Below, piece by piece: positions 33,597-42,678 of a DNA stretch of 64,000 bases (its first letter is position 1; every line of letters starts with the position of its first letter). The notes under the pieces are model-generated. The model made no database searches and was not told the origin of the DNA. It saw only the letters and a program-made list of their open reading frames with translations. The position numbers and the translations under genes are program-made. The DNA comes from Roseburia sp. GTDB lineage: Bacteria > Bacillota > Clostridia > Lachnospirales > Lachnospiraceae. The stretch is taken from assembly GCA_003483745.1 (NCBI GenBank), contig DMYD01000036.1:33829-97828 (forward strand). Reading direction: 5' to 3'.

Positions 33597-34760
33597 TTAC
33601 ACGTAAGAATGATCTACTTTGATAATAACATAATAATTATTTCCCAGACATTCTCTTATCTGCGATGTAATACGTGCTACTAACTCATCATCCTGTATAT
33701 GAAACTTATACGGTATCAACACATCAAAGATAATATTCGCATGTGTCGGTCCCGTCACAACACGGAAATCATGCATGTTGATCTGCTCGTCAATTCCCTT
33801 AATAATGGATGTCACTGCAGCCTTCATCTCGCTGACATGTTCATCCGATGTCACGATCGGATCCATATGTATCGTCGCATCACAGCCTAACTTTTCTTTT
33901 AATTCATTTTCAACATTATCAATGATATCATGAATCTCTAAAATATTGCCTTCTGCAGGTACTTCCGCATGCAGTGATACCATCTGTCTTCCCGGACCGT
34001 AATCATGGACGATCAGATCATGTATCCCACATATCTCCTCATGTGCCATTACAATCTGATCGATCTTCTGCACAAATTCTTCTTCCGGCGGCTGTCCTAA
34101 AAGCGGATTTAAGGTATCTTTTGCAGCGCCGATTCCTGCACACATGATAAATACGCCAACCAGCGCACCACAATAGCCATCCACATAAATTCCGGTAAAA
34201 TGCCCGATCAGAGTTGCCACAAGTACCACTGCTGTTGCACAGGTATCACTCAGACTGTCAGTTGCTGTTGCTTTCATGGCAGCAGAATCAATTTTTTTCG
34301 CCACTCCACGGTTATAAAGATACATATACAGTTTCACAAGAATAGAAATGACCAGGATTACGACCACCATGATGGAAAATTCTGTTTCTTCCGGATGAAT
34401 GATCTTTATCAGTGAATCCCTGATCAGCTCATATGCCATTAAAAGGATTGCCGCCGAAACGATCAGTCCCGATACATATTCAATCCGTCCATGTCCAAAC
34501 GGGTGCTCCGGATCCGGTTTCGCTCCCGCCAGCTTAAATCCGATCAGCGTTACGACCGAAGATCCCGCATCGGACAGGTTGTTAAATGCATCCGCAGTCA
34601 CAGCGATTGAATGGCTGATCGTTCCCGCAAAAAATTTGCCACAGAAAAGCAGGATATTAAAAAAGATCCCGACCATACCGCAAAGCATGCCGTACTCCTG
34701 TCTGATTTTTCCCTTATCCTCTTTTTCTTTAATAAAAAACTTTGAAAGAAATGTTATCAC
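33597..34760 (-). CDS. Cation diffusion facilitator (CDF) family transporter
   Basis: The 387-residue protein has six membrane segments and the CDF metal-site motif SIAVTADAFNNLSDAGSSVV in helix 2 with its partner in helix 5 (AMKATATDSLSDTCATA). A cytoplasmic C-terminal domain with His/Asp residues (DLIVHDYGPGRQMVSLHAEV) follows, and the tail of about 100 residues is longer than in minimal CDFs. It exports divalent cations such as Zn, Fe, Mn or Co in exchange for protons. The start is GTG at 34760 with GGGGTGATCA ahead. It lies 30 bp after the signal peptidase gene. Confidence 0.9.
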   Translation of the reverse strand: MITFLSKFFIKEKEDKGKIRQEYGMLCGMVGIFFNILLFCGKFFAGTISHSIAVTADAFNNLSDAGSSVVTLIGFKLAGAKPDPEHPFGHGRIEYVSGLIVSAAILLMAYELIRDSLIKIIHPEETEFSIMVVVILVISILVKLYMYLYNRGVAKKIDSAAMKATATDSLSDTCATAVVLVATLIGHFTGIYVDGYCGALVGVFIMCAGIGAAKDTLNPLLGQPPEEEFVQKIDQIVMAHEEICGIHDLIVHDYGPGRQMVSLHAEVPAEGNILEIHDIIDNVENELKEKLGCDATIHMDPIVTSDEHVSEMKAAVTSIIKGIDEQINMHDFRVVTGPTHANIIFDVLIPYKFHIQDDELVARITSQIRECLGNNYYVIIKVDHSYV

Positions 34761-34790
34761 GTCTGATCACCCCATATCCTTTATTATCCC

Positions 34791-35468
34791 CTACCGGATT
34801 TTTCCCATATCCTGCAGCGGCCAGTAAATGACCTCTCCCTTGCCAAGGATTTTATCAATGTTTACATATTTATTATCCCAGTAACGTGCATCCCAGGAGT
34901 CATTCCGGTTATCACCCATTACCAGATAACAGTCATCCGGTATTTCAAATAAATATGGTCCCGTTGCCACGGTCCATTCTTCCTTTAAATAATCTTCCTC
35001 AAGCGGCGTATCACTTCCATCAATATAAATCTTTCCGTCCTCGATCCGTACTTCCTCTCCCGGCAGGCCTATCACCCTTTTTACATAAAGTTCTTCCTCA
35101 TTATCCGGGTAATGAAAAATCACAACATCCCCACGCTGTGGTGTGCTCTTTAAATATGCCAGACGGTTTCCGATCAGACGATCCCCCGTCATGATCGTAT
35201 TCTCCATAGATCCGGTCGGTACATCCGCATTGATGATCAGATAATTTTTAATCAGAAATGCCGCACCGATCGCTAATGCAAATGTAAGAATCCAGCTTAA
35301 AATTTCGCGTGTCGCCCCTGAGCTTTTCTGCATTTCCCCTTCTTTTTGCCTATCCATCTGATCTTTTTTATTTTGTGTATTGGTCTTATCCTGCGTATTG
35401 GTTTTATTTTGTGTATCTTTTTTATTTTCATCTATATTCATCTCAATATCCTGTCTTTTGGTTTCCAT
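34791..35468 (-). CDS. lepB: Signal peptidase I
   Basis: The 225-residue protein has a polar Asn/Lys/Gln-rich N-terminal tail of about 45 residues, one membrane segment (ILSWILTFALAIGAAFLI), the catalytic Ser in VPTGSMENTIMTGDR, the catalytic Lys in YVKRVIGLPGE, and the closing box YLVMGDNRNDSWDARYW. It removes signal peptides from secreted proteins. The tail has repeated NKTNTQ-type units. The ATG at 35468 follows GAGG; a GTG at 35480 is also in frame. It is the first gene of the lepB-CDF-regulator set. Confidence 0.94.
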   Translation of the reverse strand: METKRQDIEMNIDENKKDTQNKTNTQDKTNTQNKKDQMDRQKEGEMQKSSGATREILSWILTFALAIGAAFLIKNYLIINADVPTGSMENTIMTGDRLIGNRLAYLKSTPQRGDVVIFHYPDNEEELYVKRVIGLPGEEVRIEDGKIYIDGSDTPLEEDYLKEEWTVATGPYLFEIPDDCYLVMGDNRNDSWDARYWDNKYVNIDKILGKGEVIYWPLQDMGKIR

Positions 35469-35568
35469 CTGTGTCCTCACTTATATGTTAAAATATTATG
35501 ATTTACCATTTCCTATAATATAATATTATAATGTATTAAATATAATTTTAGCACACTTGCCACAAAAT

Positions 35569-35603
35569 AAAAAGTGCCACACCTTACGATGTGACACTTT
35601 TTT
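35569..35603 (-). terminator. Intrinsic terminator after cysK
   Basis: Arms AAAAAGTGCCACA and TGTGACACTTTTTT enclose CCTTACGA, with T tracts on both strands. It lies 52 bp past the cysK stop. Confidence 0.82.
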
Positions 35604-35654
35604 GTCTATGATTTATTTTCAGGGTAATAACTGATTTCAAGCTATACGCTTTCT

Positions 35655-36587
35655 TTAGTCAGCGAATAATGCTGTGGAATAGTAACGGTCACCGCTGTCC
35701 GGAAGAAGGGCAACAATTGTCTTTCCTTTGTTTTCCGGGCGTTTTGCAAGTTCGATTGCTGCATATAAAGCTGCACCGGAAGAAATTCCGACTAATACAC
35801 CCTCTGCTTTTGCAAGCTCTTTTCCGGTTGCAAATGCATCCTCGTTTGCTACCGGGAATACCTCATCATAAATCTTGGTATCTAATACTTCCGGAACAAA
35901 TCCTGCACCGATTCCCTGAATCTTGTGCGGACCTGCTGTTCCTTTGGAAAGAACAGGGGAAGTCTCCGGCTCAACGGCTACAACTTTAACATCTTTATTC
36001 TGTGATTTTAAGTACTGGCCAACACCGGTAACTGTTCCGCCGGTACCAACACCTGCAACAAAGATATCTACTTTACCATCTGTATCTGCCCAGATCTCCG
36101 GTCCTGTTGTCTCGAAATGAGCCTGTACGTTTGCCGGGTTTGTAAACTGGGATGGGATAAAGCTTCCCGGAATCTCTTTTGCAAGTTCTTCCGCTTTTGC
36201 GATAGCACCTTTCATTCCCTTTGCACCCTCAGTTAAAACGATTTCTGCACCGTATGCTTTTAAGATGTTACGGCGCTCAACGCTCATGGTCTCAGGCATT
36301 GTTAAAATGATGCGGTATCCCTTTGCTGCTGCGATAGAAGCAAGACCAATACCTGTATTTCCGGAAGTCGGCTCAATGATAACAGAACCTTCTTTTAAAA
36401 GTCCTTTTTCCTCTGCATCTTTTACCATGTAGTATGCTGCACGGTCTTTTACACTTCCTGATGTGTTAAAATACTCAAGTTTTACAAGAACTTTTGCCTC
36501 AAGTCCTTTGCTTTTCTCTAATTTTGTTACCTCTAATAAAGGTGTGTTTCCAATCAAATCTGTTGCGCTCTGATAAACTTTTGCCAT
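35655..36587 (-). CDS. cysK: Cysteine synthase A (O-acetylserine thiol-lyase)
   Basis: The 310-residue PLP enzyme makes cysteine from O-acetylserine and sulfide. It has the PLP Lys in NTSGSVKDRAAYYM, the substrate loop IEPTSGNTGIGLA, and the phosphate-binding GVGTGGTVTGVGQYL. The length is normal. It is the last gene of the isc-metY-cysK run. The 86-bp gap before it holds a perfect 10-bp hairpin (36621-36649) with no T tract, which may be an RNA-processing or pause site. Confidence 0.95.
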   Translation of the reverse strand: MAKVYQSATDLIGNTPLLEVTKLEKSKGLEAKVLVKLEYFNTSGSVKDRAAYYMVKDAEEKGLLKEGSVIIEPTSGNTGIGLASIAAAKGYRIILTMPETMSVERRNILKAYGAEIVLTEGAKGMKGAIAKAEELAKEIPGSFIPSQFTNPANVQAHFETTGPEIWADTDGKVDIFVAGVGTGGTVTGVGQYLKSQNKDVKVVAVEPETSPVLSKGTAGPHKIQGIGAGFVPEVLDTKIYDEVFPVANEDAFATGKELAKAEGVLVGISSGAALYAAIELAKRPENKGKTIVALLPDSGDRYYSTALFAD

Positions 36588-36620
36588 GATATTCCTCTCC
36601 TATTCTGAAATTTTCATTTC

Positions 36621-36649
36621 TGAAGTCTGCAATGCTTTTTGCAGACTTC
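36621..36649 (-). other. Hairpin between metY and cysK
   Basis: GAAGTCTGCA and TGCAGACTTC pair perfectly over 10 bp around a short loop. There is no T tract on either strand, so it is not a typical terminator. It could tune relative expression of the two genes. Confidence 0.6.
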
Positions 36650-36673
36650 AAAGTAAAAATAAGGAACTTATTT

Positions 36674-37981
36674 TTACTTTATTGCCTTAAATGCCTCATC
36701 AAGGTCCTCAATGATATCCTTGATATTCTCTGTTCCGATGGAAAGACGGATCGTATTCGGATAAATTCCCTGCTCTGCCAACTCTGCTTCATTTAACTGT
36801 GCATGTGTCGTAGAAGCCGGATGGATGACAAGTGATTTCACATCTGCCACGTTTGCAAGTAAGGAAAAGATCTCAAGATTATCAATAAAATCTTTTGCTT
36901 TCTGCTCATCCCCTTTGATCTCAAAGGTAAAAATAGAACCGCCGCCGTTTGGGAAGTATTTTTTGTATAATTCCTGCTGCTCTTTATCCTCTGTAACGGA
37001 TGGGTGATGTACTTTTTCCACCTGTGGATGATTGTTTAAATACTCTACGACCTTTAATGCATTTTCCACATGACGCTCTACACGCAAGGACAATGTTTCA
37101 AGTCCCTGTAAAAACATAAATGCGTGGAACGGTGAGATCGTTGCCCCAGTGTCACGGAGTAAGATTGCACGGATTCTTGTGACAAATGCTGCAGGACCTG
37201 CTGCCTGTGAAAAACTGATTCCATGGTAGCTCGGGTTCGGTTCCGTGATAGCAGGGAACTTGCCGGATGCCTCCCAGTCAAATTTTCCACTGTCGACGAT
37301 GACACCGCCGATTGCGGTTCCATGTCCGCCAATGAATTTCGTTGCAGAATGAACAACAATGTCTGCGCCGTATTCGATTGGCCGAAGCAGATACGGGGTT
37401 GCAAATGTATTGTCCACAACAAGTGGAATTTTATGCGCATGGGCGATCTTTGCGATTGCCTCAATGTCGCTGACATCTGAGTTTGGATTTCCAAATGTCT
37501 CTATGTAAAGAGCTTTGGTGTTGTCCTGGATCGCTTTTTCAAAATTTAAAACATCCAGCGGATCAACAAAGGTTGTTGTGATTCCATAATCCGGAAGCGT
37601 ATGCTCTAACAGGTTATAGGAACCACCGTAAATATTATTTGCTGCAACGATATGGTCGCCAGCATGTGCAAGGTTTTCGATCGTGTATGTGATCGCTGCT
37701 GCACCGGATGCAACTGCGAGTGCGGCAACACCGCCCTCTAATGCTGCGATTCTTTTTTCAAATACATCCTCGGTCGGATTCGTAAGTCTTCCATAGATAT
37801 TGCCTGCATCTTTTAGTCCAAAACGGTCTGCTGCGTGCTGGCTGTTATGAAATACATAGGAAGATGTTGCGTAGATCGGCACTGCCCTTGCGTCAGTGAC
37901 CGGATCTGCCTCCTCCTGTCCTACGTGTAACTGTAATGTTTCAAAACCCAGATTTCTTTCGCTCAAATGTTTTTTTCCCAT
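36674..37981 (-). CDS. metY: O-acetylhomoserine aminocarboxypropyltransferase / cysteine synthase-like
   Basis: The 435-residue PLP enzyme of the Cys/Met metabolism family makes homocysteine from O-acetylhomoserine and sulfide. It shows LQLHVGQEEADPVT at the start, YGRLTNPTEDVFEKRIA, the PLP Lys in HSATKFIGGHGTAIGG, and VIHPASTTHAQL near the end. The length fits MetY rather than the shorter MetB/MetC. GGAGAAGTGATCT precedes the ATG. It lies 38 bp after iscU, tying sulfide assimilation to the Fe-S/desulfurase genes. Confidence 0.92.
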   Translation of the reverse strand: MGKKHLSERNLGFETLQLHVGQEEADPVTDARAVPIYATSSYVFHNSQHAADRFGLKDAGNIYGRLTNPTEDVFEKRIAALEGGVAALAVASGAAAITYTIENLAHAGDHIVAANNIYGGSYNLLEHTLPDYGITTTFVDPLDVLNFEKAIQDNTKALYIETFGNPNSDVSDIEAIAKIAHAHKIPLVVDNTFATPYLLRPIEYGADIVVHSATKFIGGHGTAIGGVIVDSGKFDWEASGKFPAITEPNPSYHGISFSQAAGPAAFVTRIRAILLRDTGATISPFHAFMFLQGLETLSLRVERHVENALKVVEYLNNHPQVEKVHHPSVTEDKEQQELYKKYFPNGGGSIFTFEIKGDEQKAKDFIDNLEIFSLLANVADVKSLVIHPASTTHAQLNEAELAEQGIYPNTIRLSIGTENIKDIIEDLDEAFKAIK

Positions 37982-38019
37982 AGATCACTTCTCCTTCATC
38001 TGATATTTTATTTCTGTTT

Positions 38020-38457
38020 TTAGTATTCTTCTTCCTCTTCTTTTTCGCTGATATCGTTTACCGGACGCTCCAATCCTTCGATCTTGATACCATTTTTCTC
38101 AGCATAATCCCAGAGTGCTGCATGAATTGCTTCCTCTGCCAACAGGGAGCAGTGTACTTTTACTGGCGGAAGTCCATCTAATGCTTCCATAACAGCTTTA
38201 TTGGTAACTTCAAGTGCTTCCTGGATCGTTTTTCCTTTTACAAGCTCGGTTGCCATACTGCTTGTTGCAACGGCTGCACCGCATCCAAATGTCTTGAATT
38301 TTGCTTCCCGGATGATTCCATTGTCGTCAATATCAAGATACATTCGCATGATATCACCACATTTTGCATTACCAACGGTACCTACACCGCTTGGATTCTC
38401 CATCTCTCCAACGTTTCTCGGATGATTAAAATGATCCATTACTTTCTCACTGTACAT
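38020..38457 (-). CDS. iscU: Fe-S cluster scaffold IscU/NifU N-terminal type
   Basis: The 145-residue protein has the three scaffold Cys residues in GNAKCGDIMRMY, KTFGCGAAVATSS and VKVHCSLLAEEA, and the opening YSEKVMDHFNHPRNVGE. It receives sulfur from the desulfurase upstream and assembles Fe-S clusters. The very acidic C-terminus ends in EKEEEEEY. GGAGAAATCAGAT precedes the ATG. It lies 83 bp downstream of iscS. Confidence 0.95.
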   Translation of the reverse strand: MYSEKVMDHFNHPRNVGEMENPSGVGTVGNAKCGDIMRMYLDIDDNGIIREAKFKTFGCGAAVATSSMATELVKGKTIQEALEVTNKAVMEALDGLPPVKVHCSLLAEEAIHAALWDYAEKNGIKIEGLERPVNDISEKEEEEEY

Positions 38458-38540
38458 ATCTGATTTCTCCTTTTTATCTCTTTACGCTCGATTTATTCTG
38501 ATATGATCTGCTCTGTTTCTCACAGACCTGTTTTCATTGC

Positions 38541-39725
38541 TTATTTATTCTGTTTTTTTACAAAATCCTCATACAATGGTGACATACCGCGCAGACGCTC
38601 GATGATCTTCTTCAACTCATCTACGGTATAATCAATCTCTTCCATCGTATTCTTCTCGGATAAAGTCAGACGCAGGGAACCGTGTGCGATCTCATGCGGC
38701 AGACCGATTGCAAGAAGTACATGGGACGGATCTAAAGAGCCGGATGTACATGCAGATCCGCTTGAGCCGCAGATTCCAGCCTGATCTAAGAGGATCAGCA
38801 TGGACTCACCTTCAATAAAACGGAAGCAGAAGTTTGCATTGTTCGGCAGACGGTCTGTGCGGTGTCCGTTTAATCTGGTGTAAGGAATCTCTTTTAATAC
38901 ACGCTCGATCAGATGATCTCTCAGTGCGATCTCTTTTGCGCTGCGTTCTGCCATATTCTCTTTTGCAAGTTTTGCAGCTGTACCGATTCCGACGATACCC
39001 GGAACATTGTGTGTACCTGCACGGCGTTTTCTCTCCTGTGCACCGCCGTGGATGAAGGAACGGATCTTAACCCCTTTGCGGATATACATCACACCGATAC
39101 CTTTTGGTCCGTTGATCTTGTGACCGCTTGCGCTCAACATGTCGATGTTCATCTCTTCCACATCGATCGGGATATGTCCGAATGCCTGTACCGCATCCGT
39201 GTGGAACAGTACGCCGTGGTCATGTGCGATCTTTCCGATCTCTTTGATTGGCTGAATCGTTCCGATCTCATTGTTTGCTGACATAATGGAAATTAAGATC
39301 GTATCCGGACGGATCGCTTTCTCTAATTCCTCAAGGCTGATCTTTCCATCCTCATCTACATCCAGATACGTTACCTCGTAACCTTTCTGCTCTAAATACG
39401 CGCAGGTATGAAGAATTGCATGATGCTCGATCTTGCTTGTGATAATATGCTTTCCTTTGGACTCATATGCCTCTGCGGTCGCCTTTAATGCCCAGTTATC
39501 TGATTCGCTGCCGCCGCCGGTAAAATAAATATCTTCAGTTCTCGCATTGATGAGTTCTGCAACATTTGCTCTTGCCTCATCAACTGCCTTTTTGCTTTCC
39601 CCTGCGAAAGAATAGATTGCAGAAGGGTTGCCATAGTGTTCTGTAAAATATGGAAGCATTGCATCTAATACTTCCGGATATACCTGTGTGGTTGCTGCAT
39701 TATCTAAATAAATTAATTTTGCCAT
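38541..39725 (-). CDS. iscS: Cysteine desulfurase IscS/NifS
   Basis: The 394-residue PLP enzyme opens IYLDNAATTQVYPEVLDAML. It carries the PLP Lys in SASGHKINGPKGIGVMYI and the active-site Cys in GICGSSGSACTSGSLDPS. It provides persulfide sulfur for Fe-S assembly. It is the first gene of iscS-iscU-metY-cysK and is preceded by the promoter and Rrf2-type operator at 39857-39894. Confidence 0.95.
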   Translation of the reverse strand: MAKLIYLDNAATTQVYPEVLDAMLPYFTEHYGNPSAIYSFAGESKKAVDEARANVAELINARTEDIYFTGGGSESDNWALKATAEAYESKGKHIITSKIEHHAILHTCAYLEQKGYEVTYLDVDEDGKISLEELEKAIRPDTILISIMSANNEIGTIQPIKEIGKIAHDHGVLFHTDAVQAFGHIPIDVEEMNIDMLSASGHKINGPKGIGVMYIRKGVKIRSFIHGGAQERKRRAGTHNVPGIVGIGTAAKLAKENMAERSAKEIALRDHLIERVLKEIPYTRLNGHRTDRLPNNANFCFRFIEGESMLILLDQAGICGSSGSACTSGSLDPSHVLLAIGLPHEIAHGSLRLTLSEKNTMEEIDYTVDELKKIIERLRGMSPLYEDFVKKQNK

Positions 39726-39856
39726 GATATCGTTCCTTTCTTTATCCTTATCTTATCCATTTTATACGCAGCTCATACTCGCGGAAAGCCCGTATATTCT
39801 GTGTGTACCCATCACTACTTTGTTTCTATTTCCTAGTTTGTTGATATGATATAAGT

Positions 39857-39894
39857 ATTATACATCATCAATTCCTATTGTCAAGATAGGAATT
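39857..39894 (-). promoter_or_regulatory. isc promoter with Rrf2/IscR-type operator
   Basis: Minus-strand TTGACA (39879-39884) and TATAAT (39857-39862) have a 16-base spacer. A perfect dyad at 39870-39894, ATTCCTA-N9-TAGGAAT, covers the -35 box. The same half-sites with the same 9-base spacing occur at the iscR-like gene's promoter (47028-47051), so both are probably bound by that regulator. Confidence 0.78.
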
Positions 39895-39952
39895 GCATTT
39901 TTTTTGCGAAAACAAGAACAAAAACAAAACTATCCGTTTCCCTCCAAAGCAA

Positions 39953-39981
39953 GTGACAACCTTCCTATATAATGCTATAAT
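39953..39981 (+). promoter_or_regulatory. Promoter for the hypothetical gene at 40120
   Basis: GTGACA (39953-39958) and TATAAT (39976-39981) with a 17-base spacer. The leader to the start codon is about 130 bases and shows no clear structure. Confidence 0.6.
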
Positions 39982-40119
39982 AAATCATCAAGTGCAACAA
40001 ATATCTAAATATCCTGAGAGATCATATTTCGCAGATTCTAGTATCAAAAGGTGGATTTCATTTTTGAATGGCAAATTGTACAAATAGAATTTTATATAAC
40101 GCAAGGAATGGAGACAATT

Positions 40120-41145
40120 ATGAACCAGTTATTTTTACCGGAACTGATTCCGGATTACATGCACGCACACCCGGAGTATGGTGTAAAACGTATTTTAACC
40201 TACACAATCTATCGCTTTTTATCTTTTGCAGGAAAAGAGGACGATACACTTGCTGCCTATTTAAAGGAGACATTATTTCCAATGGAGCAAACGCTCGATT
40301 TTTCTCTGATCGATGATTATCTGGCACTGGATCCTTATTTTTGTCCGGTACTCGAAGAAGACAGTTTTGACGCCTTTTTCTTATATACCGCGATCAGCAT
40401 CTTAGAGAATGCTTTCGACGAATTTGCATTGGGCGATGAGCTTGCCATCATCGATGAGCTGATCCTTACAAAATATCCGGTACTCGGTTCTGTGGCATTA
40501 GACGATGCAGATATCCGTCTGGATGCACTGATTGGCAGTGGAGCGGAATTTTATGCCGTTTTATACCTGACGTTAACAAGATATCCGTCATCTCTTGGTT
40601 CACTGCTTCCGCAGTTTGGTGCCGCTTACCACGACAGTTACCAGTTTACCGGTGACGATACAGCGCTTTACGATTTTATGGATGAATATTTTGAGACAAA
40701 GAACTGCCTACTGCAGCCATTCTTCGTAGAACTTTCCAACACACTTGTTGACGCAACACTCGGTTATTACAAGACTGACCTTGAGACATTACTTGCATCC
40801 GAAATTCCGGGGCTTTTAAGTGGCACGTCTTCCCGTTTTGCCGTACAGAAACGTTTCGGTGCACTCGGGCTTACCAGACTGCCGGATCATGATACCTGTC
40901 TTGCGCTGTTATCTGAATCCTTCCGCTATGCGGCACTCTACGAATTGCGCAGCAATCTCTTTGATTACCACCTAGAGGAAGACCGCCTGGTTACTGCGGA
41001 TAACTGGAAAGACACCATCCGATTTCACTTTGTGCAGTACCAGCACATTTATGAACAGGCTCTCGACGGATTTTACGCGGCTGTACTTTCCAGGAAACTG
41101 CTGCTCGCAGAATTTTCGGAGGAATTGAAAAAACTGGGGTTTTAG
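40120..41145 (+). CDS. Hypothetical protein, mostly helical
   Basis: I do not recognise this 341-residue protein. It has no signal peptide or membrane segment. It is rich in Leu, Asp, Glu, Tyr and Phe with many helix-like stretches (ELIPDYMHAHPEYGVKRIL, LDFSLIDDYLALDPYFCP, LDGFYAAVLSRKLLLAEF). No catalytic motif is visible. The start at 40120 follows GGAGACAATT; an in-frame ATG at 40108 lies inside that site. It has its own promoter and a terminator overlapping its stop, so it is a single-gene unit. It may be a Clostridia-specific cytoplasmic protein. Confidence 0.8.
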   Translation: MNQLFLPELIPDYMHAHPEYGVKRILTYTIYRFLSFAGKEDDTLAAYLKETLFPMEQTLDFSLIDDYLALDPYFCPVLEEDSFDAFFLYTAISILENAFDEFALGDELAIIDELILTKYPVLGSVALDDADIRLDALIGSGAEFYAVLYLTLTRYPSSLGSLLPQFGAAYHDSYQFTGDDTALYDFMDEYFETKNCLLQPFFVELSNTLVDATLGYYKTDLETLLASEIPGLLSGTSSRFAVQKRFGALGLTRLPDHDTCLALLSESFRYAALYELRSNLFDYHLEEDRLVTADNWKDTIRFHFVQYQHIYEQALDGFYAAVLSRKLLLAEFSEELKKLGF

Positions 41146-41159
41146 TCCCCAGTTTTTTT
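41131..41159 (+). terminator. Terminator overlapping the stop of the hypothetical gene
   Basis: AAACTGGGG and CCCCAGTTT form a 9-bp stem around the TAG stop codon region, followed by seven T residues. Confidence 0.88.
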
Positions 41160-41181
41160 ATACCAGAATATGTATCCTGAT

Positions 41182-42450
41182 TTATTCTTTTCCTTCTTCC
41201 TCATCCGGTTCCCGCAGATCACGAATCCGCACCTGTTCGATCCGCTTACCGGACATTTCTGTAATTTCTATTTCAAGTTTAAATTCTTCATCCACATGAA
41301 AGTCTCCGGCTTTTGGAATACATTCAAAAAGTTCCATCACCCAGCCACTAACGGTCTGCACATCAAATTCTGCCTCGCGGTCTAAACATTCAAACAGTTT
41401 TTCTACTTTTGTTTTTCCCGCAACCAGATACTCATTGTCACTGATGCGCTCGATCTCTGTCTCGACCTTATCGTGCTCATCCCAGATCTCACCGACAAGT
41501 TCCTCTAAGATATCCTCAAGTGTAATGATTCCTGCCGTTCCGCCATACTCATCCATCGCAACCGCAATGTGCAATTTTTTCTGCTGAAGTTCCCGCAAAA
41601 GATCATCAATCTTTTTATTTTTTGTTGTGAAAATTACTGGGCGCACAGACTCACGAATTGTCACATCCGAATGGTAAATAAAGTTGTAAAAATCTTTCTG
41701 ATATAAAATACCAATGATCTGGTCAATATTTTCCTCATAAACCGGAAGTCTCGAATATCCCGTGTCCGCAAATATTTTTGCTATCTCATCTTTTGGCATA
41801 TCCACCGGAATTCCGACAATATCAATTCGTGGTGTATAAATATCCACCGCCTCAAGCTCATCAAACTCAATCGCACTGCGGATCAACACGCGCTCATCCT
41901 CTCCGATACCTCCGCCTGCCTGCGCCTCATCCACAATGGTGAGCAGCTCCTCTTCTGTAATTCCCGTTTCTTCTTCTGACTGAAAGATATGTGACAGCAG
42001 TTTTTTCCACTGTGCAAACACAAAATTAACCGGTGTCAGGATTTTTACCAGAAAAGCAATGATCGGTGCAGAAAATAATGCAAATTTATCCGGTGATTCT
42101 TTTGCAATGCTTTTCGGTGAAATTTCACCAAAAATCAAAACCAGTACTGTTGTTACGATTGTTGAAACGCTCGCACCCTTTGCATCCCCTAACATTTTTA
42201 CAAACAAGATCGTCGCAAGAGACGAAGACAAAATATTTACAATATTGTTTCCGATCAGAATTGTCGAAAGCAGATTGTCATATTTTTCTTCCAATTCCAG
42301 CACCAGTGCTGCCCGTTTATTTCCTTTGTCTGCCATATTTTTCATGCGGATACGGTTCAGAGATAGAAATGCAGTCTCTGTCGCTGAAAAATATGCTGAC
42401 ATGATAAGGCATATCGCAATAATGATAAAAAACAATGAGTCGCTTCCCAT
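41182..42450 (-). CDS. CNNM/CorC-HlyC family membrane transporter (DUF21-CBS-CorC)
   Basis: The 422-residue protein has a DUF21/CNNM membrane domain (residues 1 to about 180; SAYFSATETAFLSLNR, TILIGNNIVNILSSSLAT, FGEISPKSIAKE), a CBS pair (about 200-325; YTPRIDIVGIPVDMP, VAMDEYGGTAGIITLEDILE) and a CorC_HlyC domain at the end. Relatives include MpfA and CorC, linked to Mg2+ export or resistance. The ATG at 42450 is used; the frame upstream is open only through a TTG inside the terminator hairpin. The leader holds an Asp/Pro-rich mini-gene and a terminator. It is divergent from an MntR-like regulator. Confidence 0.9.
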   Translation of the reverse strand: MGSDSLFFIIIAICLIMSAYFSATETAFLSLNRIRMKNMADKGNKRAALVLELEEKYDNLLSTILIGNNIVNILSSSLATILFVKMLGDAKGASVSTIVTTVLVLIFGEISPKSIAKESPDKFALFSAPIIAFLVKILTPVNFVFAQWKKLLSHIFQSEEETGITEEELLTIVDEAQAGGGIGEDERVLIRSAIEFDELEAVDIYTPRIDIVGIPVDMPKDEIAKIFADTGYSRLPVYEENIDQIIGILYQKDFYNFIYHSDVTIRESVRPVIFTTKNKKIDDLLRELQQKKLHIAVAMDEYGGTAGIITLEDILEELVGEIWDEHDKVETEIERISDNEYLVAGKTKVEKLFECLDREAEFDVQTVSGWVMELFECIPKAGDFHVDEEFKLEIEITEMSGKRIEQVRIRDLREPDEEEGKE

Positions 42451-42474
42451 AAAAAAATAATTCCTCTCTTTCCA

Positions 42475-42527
42475 CGCAAAAAAGCATAGCTGCAACTGTT
42501 TGTCATTCCAAACGGCAGTTATGCTTT
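42475..42527 (-). terminator. Leader terminator of the CNNM transporter gene
   Basis: On the minus strand AAAGCATA, CTGC and GTTTG pair in order with CAAAC, GCAG and TATGCTTT, followed by further T residues. The leader peptide's TAA stop (42519-42521) lies in the 5' arm, so a ribosome finishing that peptide would block the hairpin. Confidence 0.82.
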
Positions 42528-42608
42528 CTTATATTTAAATATTAATATCATAAGTTCGTTATTCTGATTCGGGTAAGGATCCGCGTCCCCGTCCGCACTG
42601 TCTAACAT
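42519..42608 (-). CDS. Asp/Pro-rich leader peptide (29 codons) before the CNNM transporter
   Basis: The frame MLDSADGDADPYPNQNNE continues to LMILIFKYKKA and a TAA stop. GGAGAG sits 4 bases before the ATG at 42608; a second in-frame ATG at 42620 would add MEST. Its acidic and Pro-rich front (DSADGDADPYP) resembles the mgtL leader peptide of enterobacteria, where low Mg2+ makes ribosomes abort on Asp/Glu-Pro stretches. It lies about 65 bases after the promoter, and its stop is inside the terminator stem. Translation is inferred, not shown. Confidence 0.6.
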   Translation of the reverse strand: MLDSADGDADPYPNQNNELMILIFKYKKA

Positions 42609-42678
42609 AGTACTCTCCATTTCCTCGTATGAAAAACTTTATTCTCACACTGTCTCATATAAATTGTGCTATGGATGT

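Noticed and set aside
36588..36673. SAM riboswitch or T-box before cysK or metY
   Set aside because: The gaps are short (86 and 38 bp) and hold only a simple hairpin; no S-box or T-box motif.
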